From Thalassomonas viridans (GTDB lineage Bacteria > Pseudomonadota > Gammaproteobacteria > Enterobacterales > Alteromonadaceae): DNA of 64,000 bases. Made by a program: the position numbers and the translations under genes. Within the stretch, counting starts at the first letter, position 1, and each line of letters opens with the position of its first letter. The stretch lies in assembly GCF_000948985.2 (NCBI RefSeq), contig NZ_CP059733.1, positions 2,294,001 to 2,358,000 on the forward strand, in the 5' to 3' direction. The notes beneath the pieces are model-generated. The model ran no database searches and had not been told where the DNA came from. It was given only the letters and a program-made list of their open reading frames with translations. Shown piece by piece: positions 54,847 to 63,609 of the stretch.

Positions 54847-57552
54847 ATGCGAATTATTAAGCTAATTATATTGGTTTTAATGGTATTCACTCGCGCAGTT
54901 GCTGCGGGTGAAATGCCTGCTATTCCATTACCTCTTACTATCACCCAAGCTAATGATAGTATTATGTGGATTGGAACCCAAAATCGCTTATTACGTTACG
55001 ACGGCCAACACCTAATTGATGTGGTCAAAACTAAAGATCACGTTTTTCAGGTCATCCCTATTGATAGCGACGTAATTTATGCCACTGATAAAAAAGTGGT
55101 TTATGTTTCATCTCAGTTACAGCAATCAGTTTTATTTGAAAATCCAAATATTTTAAGTGTCGCTTCACAAGGTGATGACCTACATATATTAACGAATAAA
55201 CACTTGCTGACATTTTCAAGATCAAAGCAAAAAATCATTCGTAAATTGGAACAGGCCAACTCTTATTATTATTCTAAAATAGCTCTTGAAAATAATTATT
55301 TATGTATCAATCTGGTTAACAGTATTTCCTGTCATCACCTGCTATCGGATAAGAAGAAAAGCTACCCTTATAAAAGGGTGACGGAGCTGATTGCTCACAA
55401 TAATAAGTTATATGCTATTAATGACAGCGGCTTGATCATGATTGACTATCAGCAACAATTTTCTAAAGTGCTTTTAGCAAGTGGTAAATTAGGTACGCTT
55501 GCATCATCAAAAAACAAAAGATATTTGTGGCTGGAACAAAATCAGTATCTAAAGAAATATGACTTAATTGAAAACCGATTTGTTCGTCATCAATATTCCC
55601 GGCCGGGTAATGCAAGAATCTATGATATATATGAAACCAATGATGGAGTTATTTGGTTAGCTTCGACTCAATTAGAAAAACTGGTGAGGTCTTCTATATC
55701 TCAAAGTGATGTTGGTATTCCTGCTAACACAGGTATGGCATGGTTAGTTAAACATAAAGGACAAATGATCGGTGCTGATACTTTTGGTCTAATAGCCATT
55801 GATGTTGATCAGGGTACATCACGCTTGTTAACTGACATAAATGAACAAATAGGCCGAGCAATTTTTACTGCTTATTCTACAGATGCTTATATTTGGCTTG
55901 GTGGTATAAACGGATTTTATCGCATAGATATTGATGATAGCAAAGTTGATAACTTAATTAATAAATTGCCATTTCATATTGTGATGTGCATCAAAGAATA
56001 TGATCAAAATCGTTTACTAGTCTGTATGGACAATGGGCAAGTTAGTTTAGTTAATATTCATACTCTTGAAGTAGAGCATATGGATATAGCTGCAACCAGT
56101 GAAACTATTGATAGCGCTTTTGGCTATGATAATAGTCTTTGGTTTGCTCGTTCTGGTGGTTTACAACATAAAGTCAAAGGGAACAAAGAAAGCCATTTAT
56201 TGTTGAATCAGTTTACCTTTATGCAATTGCATAGCTCTCAATATTCCCCGCGCAAGCTTTATGCAGGCACCCAAGAGGATGGGTTATACCGAATAGATCA
56301 GGACGATCATTTGCAAACTGAATATTTTGATATGAGTTATATAGGTGAACGTATTCACGATATTGCTGAGTATGGTAAAAATATCTGGCTAACAAGTATT
56401 TTAGGACTAGCGAAATTAAATCAGGAAGATGATCAATTATCTTATTACCCGATAAATAAAAGTGTTGGTCGAATACTTAATGACGGTGGTAATTTTTATG
56501 CAATCGCCGGAGATGGTAATTTAGTTAGCTGGGGAAGTGATACCCAAGAACGAATTTATAATAGTAAAATTATTTTATCTCAGCTATTGGTTGATGGAGT
56601 TATGCAATCAGAGCTGAAAAAAGTAACGGATGGCAGCCTCGTGGAATTAAGGGTTTTCCTCAATGATTACAATCATACGGGCAACCATAAATTTAGTTTC
56701 AATGTAAATAATAATGGTTGGCGACAATTTGACAATGATAGTGATGTGACATTCAAGCCAGAACTTGGGCCAAATAGGATCCGTGTAAAAGCTGTTGATG
56801 AAAGAGATCAGCACCTTGAGACATATTTTGATTTTGAGGTAATCCGCCCTTGGTATTTATCTTGGACAGCCTACTTTATTTATTTGATGTTATTTTTCCA
56901 TATGTGCTTATTAGCTTTTATGAAATATAGAAATAAAAAGCAGTATCAGACTAAAATGGTGAAGCGTTTATATGAAAAACATCATCATCATACCGCAGGG
57001 GATCTTGCTGCTGATCTAGTTCCGAGATGTAAGGTCATTGAAATATTAATAGACTCTGGTCATATCGAAGAAGCCAAAAACAATCTGAATGATATGCAAG
57101 AGCATATTGTTTTAGAATCTCATCAAAGTGCTGCTAGCCAGTTAAAAACCGATGATTTGTATAAGGGAGTTCAATATCTTGCCACGGTGGAAGGTTATCG
57201 CACTAATGCTGAAATAAATATTGATATCCCGAAATTTGCGTATAAACCGGATCTCTATATTCCCGGATGTACAAAGTATATTTACACGATAATTTACCAA
57301 GCATTAAATAATGCTATAGAGCATTCATCAGCTTCGAATATTAAAGTGTCTGTTAAAACGTTTCATAATAGTATCGAAGTTAAAATTTCAGATGATGGAC
57401 GAGGCTTTTCACCTAAAATCCTTAAAAGTCCTGGCCTAGGCTTTTATGAAATGAAGGCTATAGCAAGTATGCTAAAAACTCGTTTAGATGTTTCAACCAG
57501 TGAACAAGGTACAGAAGTAAAACTAGTCATTCCTATCCGAAGATCAAAGTAA
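54847..57552 (+). CDS. Beta-propeller sensor protein with histidine-kinase-type ATPase domain (prophage cargo)
   Basis: 901 aa. Signal peptide (to about residue 20), a large periplasmic propeller region with Reg_prop-like blades (MWIGTQNRLLRYDGQHL, IWLASTQLEKL, IWLGGINGFYRID, IWLTSILGLAKL), a Y_Y_Y-like domain near 615-665 (FSFNVNNNGWRQFD), a transmembrane helix near 672-693 and a cytoplasmic HATPase_c domain: N box YQALNNAIEHS near 818, G1 DDGRGF near 849, G2 LGFYEMKAIA. In the place of the usual DLHD phosphoacceptor motif stands GDLAADLVP, preceded by HHHH, so the normal His seems lost. No response regulator adjoins. Very AT-rich, between phage repressor and lysis genes. Confidence 0.88.
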   Translation: MRIIKLIILVLMVFTRAVAAGEMPAIPLPLTITQANDSIMWIGTQNRLLRYDGQHLIDVVKTKDHVFQVIPIDSDVIYATDKKVVYVSSQLQQSVLFENPNILSVASQGDDLHILTNKHLLTFSRSKQKIIRKLEQANSYYYSKIALENNYLCINLVNSISCHHLLSDKKKSYPYKRVTELIAHNNKLYAINDSGLIMIDYQQQFSKVLLASGKLGTLASSKNKRYLWLEQNQYLKKYDLIENRFVRHQYSRPGNARIYDIYETNDGVIWLASTQLEKLVRSSISQSDVGIPANTGMAWLVKHKGQMIGADTFGLIAIDVDQGTSRLLTDINEQIGRAIFTAYSTDAYIWLGGINGFYRIDIDDSKVDNLINKLPFHIVMCIKEYDQNRLLVCMDNGQVSLVNIHTLEVEHMDIAATSETIDSAFGYDNSLWFARSGGLQHKVKGNKESHLLLNQFTFMQLHSSQYSPRKLYAGTQEDGLYRIDQDDHLQTEYFDMSYIGERIHDIAEYGKNIWLTSILGLAKLNQEDDQLSYYPINKSVGRILNDGGNFYAIAGDGNLVSWGSDTQERIYNSKIILSQLLVDGVMQSELKKVTDGSLVELRVFLNDYNHTGNHKFSFNVNNNGWRQFDNDSDVTFKPELGPNRIRVKAVDERDQHLETYFDFEVIRPWYLSWTAYFIYLMLFFHMCLLAFMKYRNKKQYQTKMVKRLYEKHHHHTAGDLAADLVPRCKVIEILIDSGHIEEAKNNLNDMQEHIVLESHQSAASQLKTDDLYKGVQYLATVEGYRTNAEINIDIPKFAYKPDLYIPGCTKYIYTIIYQALNNAIEHSSASNIKVSVKTFHNSIEVKISDDGRGFSPKILKSPGLGFYEMKAIASMLKTRLDVSTSEQGTEVKLVIPIRRSK

Positions 57553-57607
57553 GGTTATCGTCAATTCATGTTAATTTAGTAACCTAGGTTAATATTAGTT
57601 CCTTCTT

Positions 57608-57631
57608 CATGCTGTCATTCTGGCAGCATGA
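57608..57631 (+). promoter_or_regulatory. Inverted repeat over the endolysin start codon
   Basis: TCATGCTG and CAGCATGA arms with an 8-base loop. The second arm contains the endolysin ATG. It could be an activator site or an RNA hairpin hiding the start codon. The 75-base gap before the endolysin must also hold the late promoter, unless transcription runs through from the cargo genes. Confidence 0.45.
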
Positions 57632-58188
57632 AACATTCAATTAAACAAATCTATTCAAGCCTTGACCCTTCCTTGCCAGATACGGCCAGGAAAGCCATTG
57701 CCCGCATTCTTGATGAAGAAGGTGGCCATGTTAATCATGCTGCAGACCGGGGAAAAGAAACGAAGTACGGCATTAGCTCGCGTTGGTATCCAGGTGTTGA
57801 TATTGCCAGTTTAACGCTAAATGAAGCCGCTCAAATCTATTACAGGGACTATTGGCTTAAGAATAAATGCCATACCTTGCCACCGGAAATTGCCTTAACG
57901 CTTTTTGACTGTGCCGTTAATCAAGGTGGTACTTTTGCACGTAAAACCCTACAGAAAGCTTTAGGGGTCACCGATGATGGCCTAATCGGGATGAAAACCA
58001 TATCGGCAGCTTTTGCAGCTCCCCGGCTAATCTTACTCGCCAAATATACAAAGCTGCGTTGTCAACGTTATACGGATATAGCCAGCCGAGACAACACCCA
58101 GCAGGTATTCCTTAAAGGCTGGGTAAGCCGTGCCCTCGATATCCTGGTTGAATGCCAGTCGATTGCTCTTGGGGTTGATGATGCGTAG
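57628..58188 (+). CDS. Phage endolysin, GH108 family
   Basis: 186 aa peptidoglycan hydrolase for lysis. Catalytic Glu in LDEEGGHVNHAADRGKETKYGIS near residues 28-50, the GH108 signature, followed by YYRDYWLKNKC and FDCAVNQGG, and a C-terminal peptidoglycan-binding_3-like part (LQKALGVTDDGLIGMKT). No signal peptide, so it depends on the holin. First gene of the late rightward operon. Confidence 0.92.
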   Translation: MKHSIKQIYSSLDPSLPDTARKAIARILDEEGGHVNHAADRGKETKYGISSRWYPGVDIASLTLNEAAQIYYRDYWLKNKCHTLPPEIALTLFDCAVNQGGTFARKTLQKALGVTDDGLIGMKTISAAFAAPRLILLAKYTKLRCQRYTDIASRDNTQQVFLKGWVSRALDILVECQSIALGVDDA

Positions 58189-58405
58189 CCAGGAGCGTGT
58201 ACAAGAGGGCCGTCAGGCCCGGATGCTGGCTGAAATCGCCAACCGACTTAACGGAACGCCGGTGGTTTTTACCTGTGTTTACAAGCGTCAAGAGCAAATC
58301 AATCAATATCGCCGGGGCTGGAATGGTGTTAGCCAAGTCGATATCAACACTGCGCTCAATTGCATCCAGGGCAACAAATCCATTCATCACATCAAACAGG
58401 AATAA
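58178..58405 (+). CDS. Small phage protein of unknown function
   Basis: 75 aa beginning MMRSQERVQEGRQARMLAEIA, overlapping the endolysin end by 11 bases. A longer frame upstream lies wholly within the endolysin and is not used. Soluble, basic. Position between endolysin and holin suggests a lysis-cassette member. Confidence 0.6.
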   Translation: MMRSQERVQEGRQARMLAEIANRLNGTPVVFTCVYKRQEQINQYRRGWNGVSQVDINTALNCIQGNKSIHHIKQE

Positions 58406-58409
58406 CGCT

Positions 58410-58961
58410 ATGTCTGCGATATTAACAGCTATATCCATTGCTAAAGCCGTTGGTTTAACTAACTGGCTAAATGGAAAACTAAGTGGCAGTGATAATGATG
58501 CTGCGAAAATTGCAACGAAAGTCATTGATTTTGCTGTGCAACAAACCGGCGAACGTACGCCGAATAAGATGATTAAAAAGCTCAATGCAGATCCTGACTT
58601 AACGGCCAAGCTTCGGCAAACATTGCAGGACAATGAGCATGAGTTAGATATGGCTCCGTATCAAGATAGGGCCGATGCACGGGCAATGCACAACCAGCAT
58701 CCACAGCAGGCTGACAAGATTGCTGACAGGATAATGACCTATAACCCCATTTTTATTTTCCTGGTGCTTGCCGCTCACGTTTTAGCGGTTATCTATCTGC
58801 AAGATCACAGCATCATCCTTTCTACCATCACCAGTGTGTTAGGTATGGCTATCAAATCGCTATTTGATGAGCGCAGCTGTGTTACCGGGTTTTATTTTGG
58901 CTCAAGCATGGGCAGCAAAGCTAAAGATCAACACCACCAGGAGGGATTAAGCATTGACTGA
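58410..58961 (+). CDS. Putative holin-type membrane protein
   Basis: 183 aa from ATG 58410 (AGGA nine bases before). N-terminal helix, then LNADPDLTAKLRQTLQDNE and DRADARAMHNQ, a layout shared with 3-TM holin-like phage proteins, and two membrane helices near 113-130 (FIFLVLAAHVLAVIYL) and 135-150 (ILSTITSVLGMAI). Adjacent to the endolysin, so a pore-forming role fits. Confidence 0.7.
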   Translation: MSAILTAISIAKAVGLTNWLNGKLSGSDNDAAKIATKVIDFAVQQTGERTPNKMIKKLNADPDLTAKLRQTLQDNEHELDMAPYQDRADARAMHNQHPQQADKIADRIMTYNPIFIFLVLAAHVLAVIYLQDHSIILSTITSVLGMAIKSLFDERSCVTGFYFGSSMGSKAKDQHHQEGLSID

Positions 58962-59118
58962 CCAATTTGATAGAGCCAGCGAGCTGGAAGCCTTACACCG
59001 GGATAAAGCCCTTGAAGCACTGCAGAACGCTAAAGAGCCGCCGTTGATTATTGATGGTGTACGCTGTATCGGTTGCCAAGTGTTGTATGAAATCAGCGAA
59101 AAACAGCGTAAGGGGTAA
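58954..59118 (+). CDS. TraR/DksA-like small zinc-finger protein, shortened
   Basis: 54 aa starting at TTG 58954, with a perfect AGGAGG ten bases upstream. The helix DQFDRASELEALHRDKALEAL and VRCIGCQVLYEIS match the phage TraR/DksA C4-type family, which usually has two CxxC pairs. Here only one pair (CIGC) is present and the protein stops after it. It overlaps the holin gene end by 8 bases. Confidence 0.7.
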   Translation: MTDQFDRASELEALHRDKALEALQNAKEPPLIIDGVRCIGCQVLYEISEKQRKG

Positions 59119-59120
59119 AC

Positions 59121-59480
59121 ATGGATTGGTTTTTTGAAAACTTCAAAATAATTCAGTGGCTGGTATGGGGCATTTTTGGTGCGATTGTTTGGGCGCTGGC
59201 TGTAACGTTTACGAAGAAAAAGGATCATGCCGGGCTAATAAGCCGAGTTAATAAAATAGAACTGACCTACAGCTCAAAGGACGCTCACACCTCACTGGCT
59301 GAACGGGTTAACACCCTGGAAAGCCAGGTAAAAGAAATGCCGGATAAAACTACCATTCACCGGGTTGAATCAGAAATGAAACAGCTTAAAGGCCAGCTGG
59401 ATGGTGTTGAAAAGTTGCTAAGTCACATTAGTAACCAGGTCGGCATGTTGGTCGAAAACGAAATCACCGGGAGTAAATAA
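59121..59480 (+). CDS. DUF2730 family phage protein
   Basis: 119 aa: one membrane anchor (FKIIQWLVWGIFGAIVWALAV) and a coiled coil (LAERVNTLESQVKEM, VESEMKQLKGQLDGVEKLL). The family occurs in this position in Mu-like phages and may act as a spanin-like or anchoring protein; the function is not established. Stop overlaps the next start. Confidence 0.85.
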   Translation: MDWFFENFKIIQWLVWGIFGAIVWALAVTFTKKKDHAGLISRVNKIELTYSSKDAHTSLAERVNTLESQVKEMPDKTTIHRVESEMKQLKGQLDGVEKLLSHISNQVGMLVENEITGSK

Positions 59481-59767
59481 TGGCCCTTCAAAAAATTCAG
59501 AATGAACATGCCCGTATATCGATTTTACGGGCTTTAGATGCGCTCAATTACACAAGCAACGATAGCATTATTAAAGATGCGTGCGAGCAATTTGGTAACG
59601 GTATGAGTACCGACCAGGTACGCACAAATTTGGGCTGGCTAGAAGAGCAAAGCTTAGTAACGATAGAGCGCAAAGGCGGTTATATGATTGCCACGCTAAC
59701 TAGTAGAGGCCAGGACGTTGCCAATGGCCGAGCGTTCGTTGATGGCATTAAGCGCCCGAGTGCGTAG
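59480..59767 (+). CDS. Mu gp26-like protein (VpaChn25_0724 family)
   Basis: 95 aa winged-helix-like protein: NEHARISILRALDALNYTSNDS, MSTDQVRTNLGWLEEQSLVTIER. A steady member of the pre-terminase cluster in Mu-like phages. Role unknown, possibly DNA recognition in packaging. Confidence 0.82.
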   Translation: MALQKIQNEHARISILRALDALNYTSNDSIIKDACEQFGNGMSTDQVRTNLGWLEEQSLVTIERKGGYMIATLTSRGQDVANGRAFVDGIKRPSA

Positions 59768-59769
59768 CT

Positions 59770-60348
59770 ATGGCCGAACGTAAAAAAAGGGGTAAACCTT
59801 CCAAAATAGATTTACTACCGGAAGCCATTAAAGGTGAATTAGATCAGTTGCTCCGTGAAGGAAAAATGACCCAGAAAGATATAGTTGCTGTGGTCAATGC
59901 ACAAATTGAAGCAGCAGGTTTAGGGGATGAACAAAAGCTTTCTACCGCTGGTGTTAACCGTTATAGCACGCAAATGGAAACTATTGGGGCTGACATTCGT
60001 CAAGCGCGGGAAATGTCCGAAATATGGATAGCCAAGCTCGGCAGTAAGCCAACCGGCGAGGTTAGCCAGCTGCTAATGGAAATGTTACGTACACAATCTT
60101 TCAAGCTTCTGTTGAAAGCTAACGATAATCCTGATGATGTGCTTGACCCTAAAACCATTGGCAACATGGCTTTAAGTATTCAGCGCCTTGAGCGTGCTGC
60201 TTTACTGAACATGGAAAAAGAAAAGCAAATCAGGCAAGCCTTTGCTGAAGAAATGGCAGAGACTGTGACAGAAGAACTGCGCGGCCAGGATGGCATGAGC
60301 CAACAACTTGAAGACTCTATTCGATCCATTCTTTTAGGCAAGGTTTAA
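59770..60348 (+). CDS. DUF3486 family protein (Mu gp27-like, putative small terminase)
   Basis: 192 aa. Begins KKRGKPSKIDLLPEAIKGELDQLLREGKMTQKDI (abridged), a helix-turn-helix-like start typical of DUF3486, with VNRYSTQMETIGADIRQAREM after it. Directly precedes the large terminase and is usually assigned as its DNA-recognition subunit. Confidence 0.88.
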   Translation: MAERKKRGKPSKIDLLPEAIKGELDQLLREGKMTQKDIVAVVNAQIEAAGLGDEQKLSTAGVNRYSTQMETIGADIRQAREMSEIWIAKLGSKPTGEVSQLLMEMLRTQSFKLLLKANDNPDDVLDPKTIGNMALSIQRLERAALLNMEKEKQIRQAFAEEMAETVTEELRGQDGMSQQLEDSIRSILLGKV

Positions 60349-60349
60349 C

Positions 60350-62008
60350 ATGAAAGAAAAGGTTAAGCCGCTTGTCCCTTTAGCCAAGCCGGTAAAAATT
60401 GATCTCGCTGAAGAGTGCCAAAACCTCGGTGTCGATTATGAAGATGACGCAGCAGCATACTTCCCGGAGCAAGAAAAAGAGCCGATTTTTTTAAAGTACC
60501 AGGCGGATTGGTTCAACGATGAATCTACTTATGCAATTGCTGAAAAAAGCCGCCGTACCGGGCTAACCTGGGCACAAGCCGGCAAAGATGTAATTACCGC
60601 CTCAAAGCCTAAAAAGCGTGGCGGCAAGAATGTTTTTTATGTAGGCAGTAAGCAAGAAATGGCGCTTGAATATATTGCCGCCTGTGCGCTATTTGCCAAA
60701 GCATTTAACATGCTGGCCAAAGCTGATGTGTATGAGCAAACTTTCTGGGATCCGAATAAGAAGGAGGAAATCCTTGCTTACATGATCCGCTTTCCTAATT
60801 CCACACGAAAAATTCAGGCACTGAGTTCACGGCCATCTAACTTGCGTGGTTTGCAGGGGGATGTAACGATCGATGAAGCCGCTTTTCATATGGAATTGGA
60901 AGAGCTATTCAAGGCCGCACAAAGTTTAACGATGTGGGGTGGAAAAATTCGGATCATCTCTACCCATAACGGCGTGGGCAACCTGTTTAACCAATGGATA
61001 CAAGACGCCCGGGCCGGGAAAAAAGACTACAGCATCCACCGCATCACCATTGATGATGCTATAGCGCAAGGGCTTTATAAGCGTATTTGTTATGTCTCCG
61101 GTCAAGAGTGGAGCAAAGAAAAAGAACAAGCCTGGCGCAATGAGTTATATAAAAATGCCCCAACCAAGGAAATGGCTGAAGAAGAATATGGCTGTATCCC
61201 TCGCGCCAGTGGTGGCCAGTACTTAACCCGGCCTGTTCGTGAGCGAGCTATGATAGCTGGCCGTCCGGTTGTCCGTTATATCGCACCACAAAACTTTGAG
61301 TTATGGACTGAGACACAGCGCCAGGGCGAAATTGAATCCTTCAGTCAGGAACAATTGCTGCCACTGCTCGGCAAGTTAAACCCCGCTAGCTATCATCTTT
61401 TCGGTGAAGATTTTGCTCGTAAGGGCGACCTTACCGTATTAATGCCTGGTGAAATCACATCAACCATGGATATAGAGGTACCATTCTCTGTAGAACTGCG
61501 GAATATCCCTTACGAGTGCCAGAAGCAAATTGTCTTTTTCATTATGGACAGGTTGCCAAAATTAAGAGGGGCTGCCTTTGACGCTACCGGCAATGGCGGC
61601 TATTTAGCTGAAGTTGCCGCGCTGAAATATGGTACTGAAATGGTTGATTGCGTTCACCTCAACCAGTCTTGGTACCGGGAGTGGATGCCGAAAGTTAAAG
61701 ACGCTTTTGATGAAAATACCATAACCCTGCCCAAAGACCAGCACCTGTTTGACGACCTGGGCCATATCCATGTGATCAATGGTATCCCTATGATTGATAA
61801 GGGCCGGACGACAGAAAAGGATGCTAAATCAGGCAAGGTAGACAATAAGCGCCACGGAGATTCTGCTGTGGCCGTGGCCATGCTTATACGGGCCAGCAAG
61901 ATGGACGGTGGTGTAATTGAATTTACCCCGCTACCTGGTAAGAAAAGCAGCTTAGACGAAGAAAACAATGATGATGATTTTAATTTCCCCACTAAAGGAG
62001 CTGTGTAG
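60350..62008 (+). CDS. Phage terminase large subunit (Mu gp28-like)
   Basis: 552 aa DNA-packaging motor and nuclease. ATPase part: KYQADWFNDES, Walker-A-like AEKSRRTGLTWAQAG near 65, Walker B GDVTIDEAAFHMELEEL near 172. Nuclease part: FGEDFARKGDLTVL near 345, GAAFDATGNGGYLAE near 408, and NKRHGDSAVAVAML near 500 holding the acidic metal-binding residues. Length and motifs are complete. Confidence 0.94.
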   Translation: MKEKVKPLVPLAKPVKIDLAEECQNLGVDYEDDAAAYFPEQEKEPIFLKYQADWFNDESTYAIAEKSRRTGLTWAQAGKDVITASKPKKRGGKNVFYVGSKQEMALEYIAACALFAKAFNMLAKADVYEQTFWDPNKKEEILAYMIRFPNSTRKIQALSSRPSNLRGLQGDVTIDEAAFHMELEELFKAAQSLTMWGGKIRIISTHNGVGNLFNQWIQDARAGKKDYSIHRITIDDAIAQGLYKRICYVSGQEWSKEKEQAWRNELYKNAPTKEMAEEEYGCIPRASGGQYLTRPVRERAMIAGRPVVRYIAPQNFELWTETQRQGEIESFSQEQLLPLLGKLNPASYHLFGEDFARKGDLTVLMPGEITSTMDIEVPFSVELRNIPYECQKQIVFFIMDRLPKLRGAAFDATGNGGYLAEVAALKYGTEMVDCVHLNQSWYREWMPKVKDAFDENTITLPKDQHLFDDLGHIHVINGIPMIDKGRTTEKDAKSGKVDNKRHGDSAVAVAMLIRASKMDGGVIEFTPLPGKKSSLDEENNDDDFNFPTKGAV

Positions 62009-62010
62009 CT

Positions 62011-63609
62011 ATGGATCCTAAAACTTCTGGATATCAGTACGATCAAAAAGGTAATAAGTTTCGTATCAAACAGCTGAAAACCCCGCAAACACAGGATGCT
62101 AAGCTAGGCCATTTACATAAACACTATGCTGAACACCCAAGCCGGGGCTTAACCCCGGCAAAGCTTGCCGGTATTTTACAACGTGCAGAACAGGGGGATC
62201 TTATCGCCCAATGCGAGCTGGCTGAAGACATGGAAGAAAAAGACGGCCACATATTTTCCGAGCTGCAAAAGCGCCGCTTGTGCATGAAAAGTGTGCCCTG
62301 GAAGATAGTGCCGCCGCGTAATCCGTCCGCAGCTGAACAGCGTGATACTGAAATGCTGCAAGAGCTGTTTGAGGATATGACGTTTTTTGATCAAGTGCTG
62401 TTTGATATGTCAGACGCTATTTTAAAAGGGTTTTCAAATCAGGAAATCAGCTGGCACCAGGAGGAAAAAATCTGGTTACCCCAGGAGATAGAGTTTAAGG
62501 ATCCCAGCTGGTTTAGGGTTAATCCGAATAATCGTAATGAATTGATGTTACGGGATCACAGCGAAACCGGCGAAGCCCTGCAGCCGTTTGGCTGGATACG
62601 GCATGTTCATAAAACTAAATCAGGTTATGTATCTAGGAACGGTTTAGCCCGGGTATTGGCCTGGCCCTATCTGTTTAAAAATTTCAGTGTACGAGACTTG
62701 GCCGAGTTTTTAGAAATTTACGGTTTACCGCTACGCCTTGGGAAATATCCCACGGGGGCCAGCCCTGACGAGAAGATGACTCTGTTACGGGCGGTAATGT
62801 CTATTGGTCATAACGCGGGGGGCATTATTCCCAAAGGTATGGATATTGAGTTTCAAAATGCAGCCAGCGGCGGTAAGGATCCGTTTGAATATATGGTTAG
62901 TCTGATGGAGAAAACAGAAAGCAAGGCAATATTAGGCGGAACACTTACAAGCCAGGCAGACGGAAAAAGCTCCACCAATGCCCTGGGGAATGTACACAAC
63001 GAAGTGCGGGAAGAATTGAGGGATTCTGATTTGATGCAGTTGGCCTCAACGCTTACCCGTGATCTGGTATTGCCCAAATATATGCTGAACTGCAGAAGCT
63101 TCGAAAAGCCCAGCCGTAGCCCTCGCTTTGAGTTTGATATAACCGAAGCGGAAGACATGAAGGCATTTTCAGAATCATTGCCAGGTTTAGTCGGCTTAGG
63201 TTTTAGGATCCCGCGCAGCTGGGGGCATAACAAGCTGCAGATACCGGAAGCAAAGGGAGACGAAGAGGTTTTAACGCTACCTGGTGCCGCTGCAGAAAAT
63301 GACAACCAGGAACAGAAGGAGGCCGCTTTAAAGAAACAGGCTATCACTAAGATTGCCGCGCTAAAGCAGAAAAGTTCTACAGACGTAGCCGACTTATACA
63401 GTAAGCAACTGGCCGATGATATGTCGCCGGTGCTCAAAAACTTTACTGATGAAATCCAGCAGTTGGTGGATAGCGCCGAGTCTTGGGAAGACTTGCAGGA
63501 GTCCCTGGCTGATCTGAATTTATCGGTTGATGAAGCCACTGAAGTGATGCAGCAAGCCCTGGTTGCGGCTCAGCTTAGTGGGCAGCATGAAGTTAACGAG
63601 GGTAACTAA
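62011..63609 (+). CDS. DUF935 portal protein (Mu gp29-like)
   Basis: 532 aa. Portal ring through which DNA enters the head. Family features: AEDMEEKDGHIFSELQKRR near 70, DMSDAILKGFSNQEISW near 130, LARVLAWPYLFKNFSVRDLAEFLEIYGLPLRLGKY near 215-250 (abridged). Two bases after the terminase stop; the stop overlaps the next start. Confidence 0.94.
   Translation: MDPKTSGYQYDQKGNKFRIKQLKTPQTQDAKLGHLHKHYAEHPSRGLTPAKLAGILQRAEQGDLIAQCELAEDMEEKDGHIFSELQKRRLCMKSVPWKIVPPRNPSAAEQRDTEMLQELFEDMTFFDQVLFDMSDAILKGFSNQEISWHQEEKIWLPQEIEFKDPSWFRVNPNNRNELMLRDHSETGEALQPFGWIRHVHKTKSGYVSRNGLARVLAWPYLFKNFSVRDLAEFLEIYGLPLRLGKYPTGASPDEKMTLLRAVMSIGHNAGGIIPKGMDIEFQNAASGGKDPFEYMVSLMEKTESKAILGGTLTSQADGKSSTNALGNVHNEVREELRDSDLMQLASTLTRDLVLPKYMLNCRSFEKPSRSPRFEFDITEAEDMKAFSESLPGLVGLGFRIPRSWGHNKLQIPEAKGDEEVLTLPGAAAENDNQEQKEAALKKQAITKIAALKQKSSTDVADLYSKQLADDMSPVLKNFTDEIQQLVDSAESWEDLQESLADLNLSVDEATEVMQQALVAAQLSGQHEVNEGN

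Noticed and set aside
58197..58409. Extended N terminus for the holin-like gene from 58197
   Set aside because: The extra 71 codons overlap the small 75-aa gene in another frame; ATG 58410 has AGGA and begins the hydrophobic-type N terminus.
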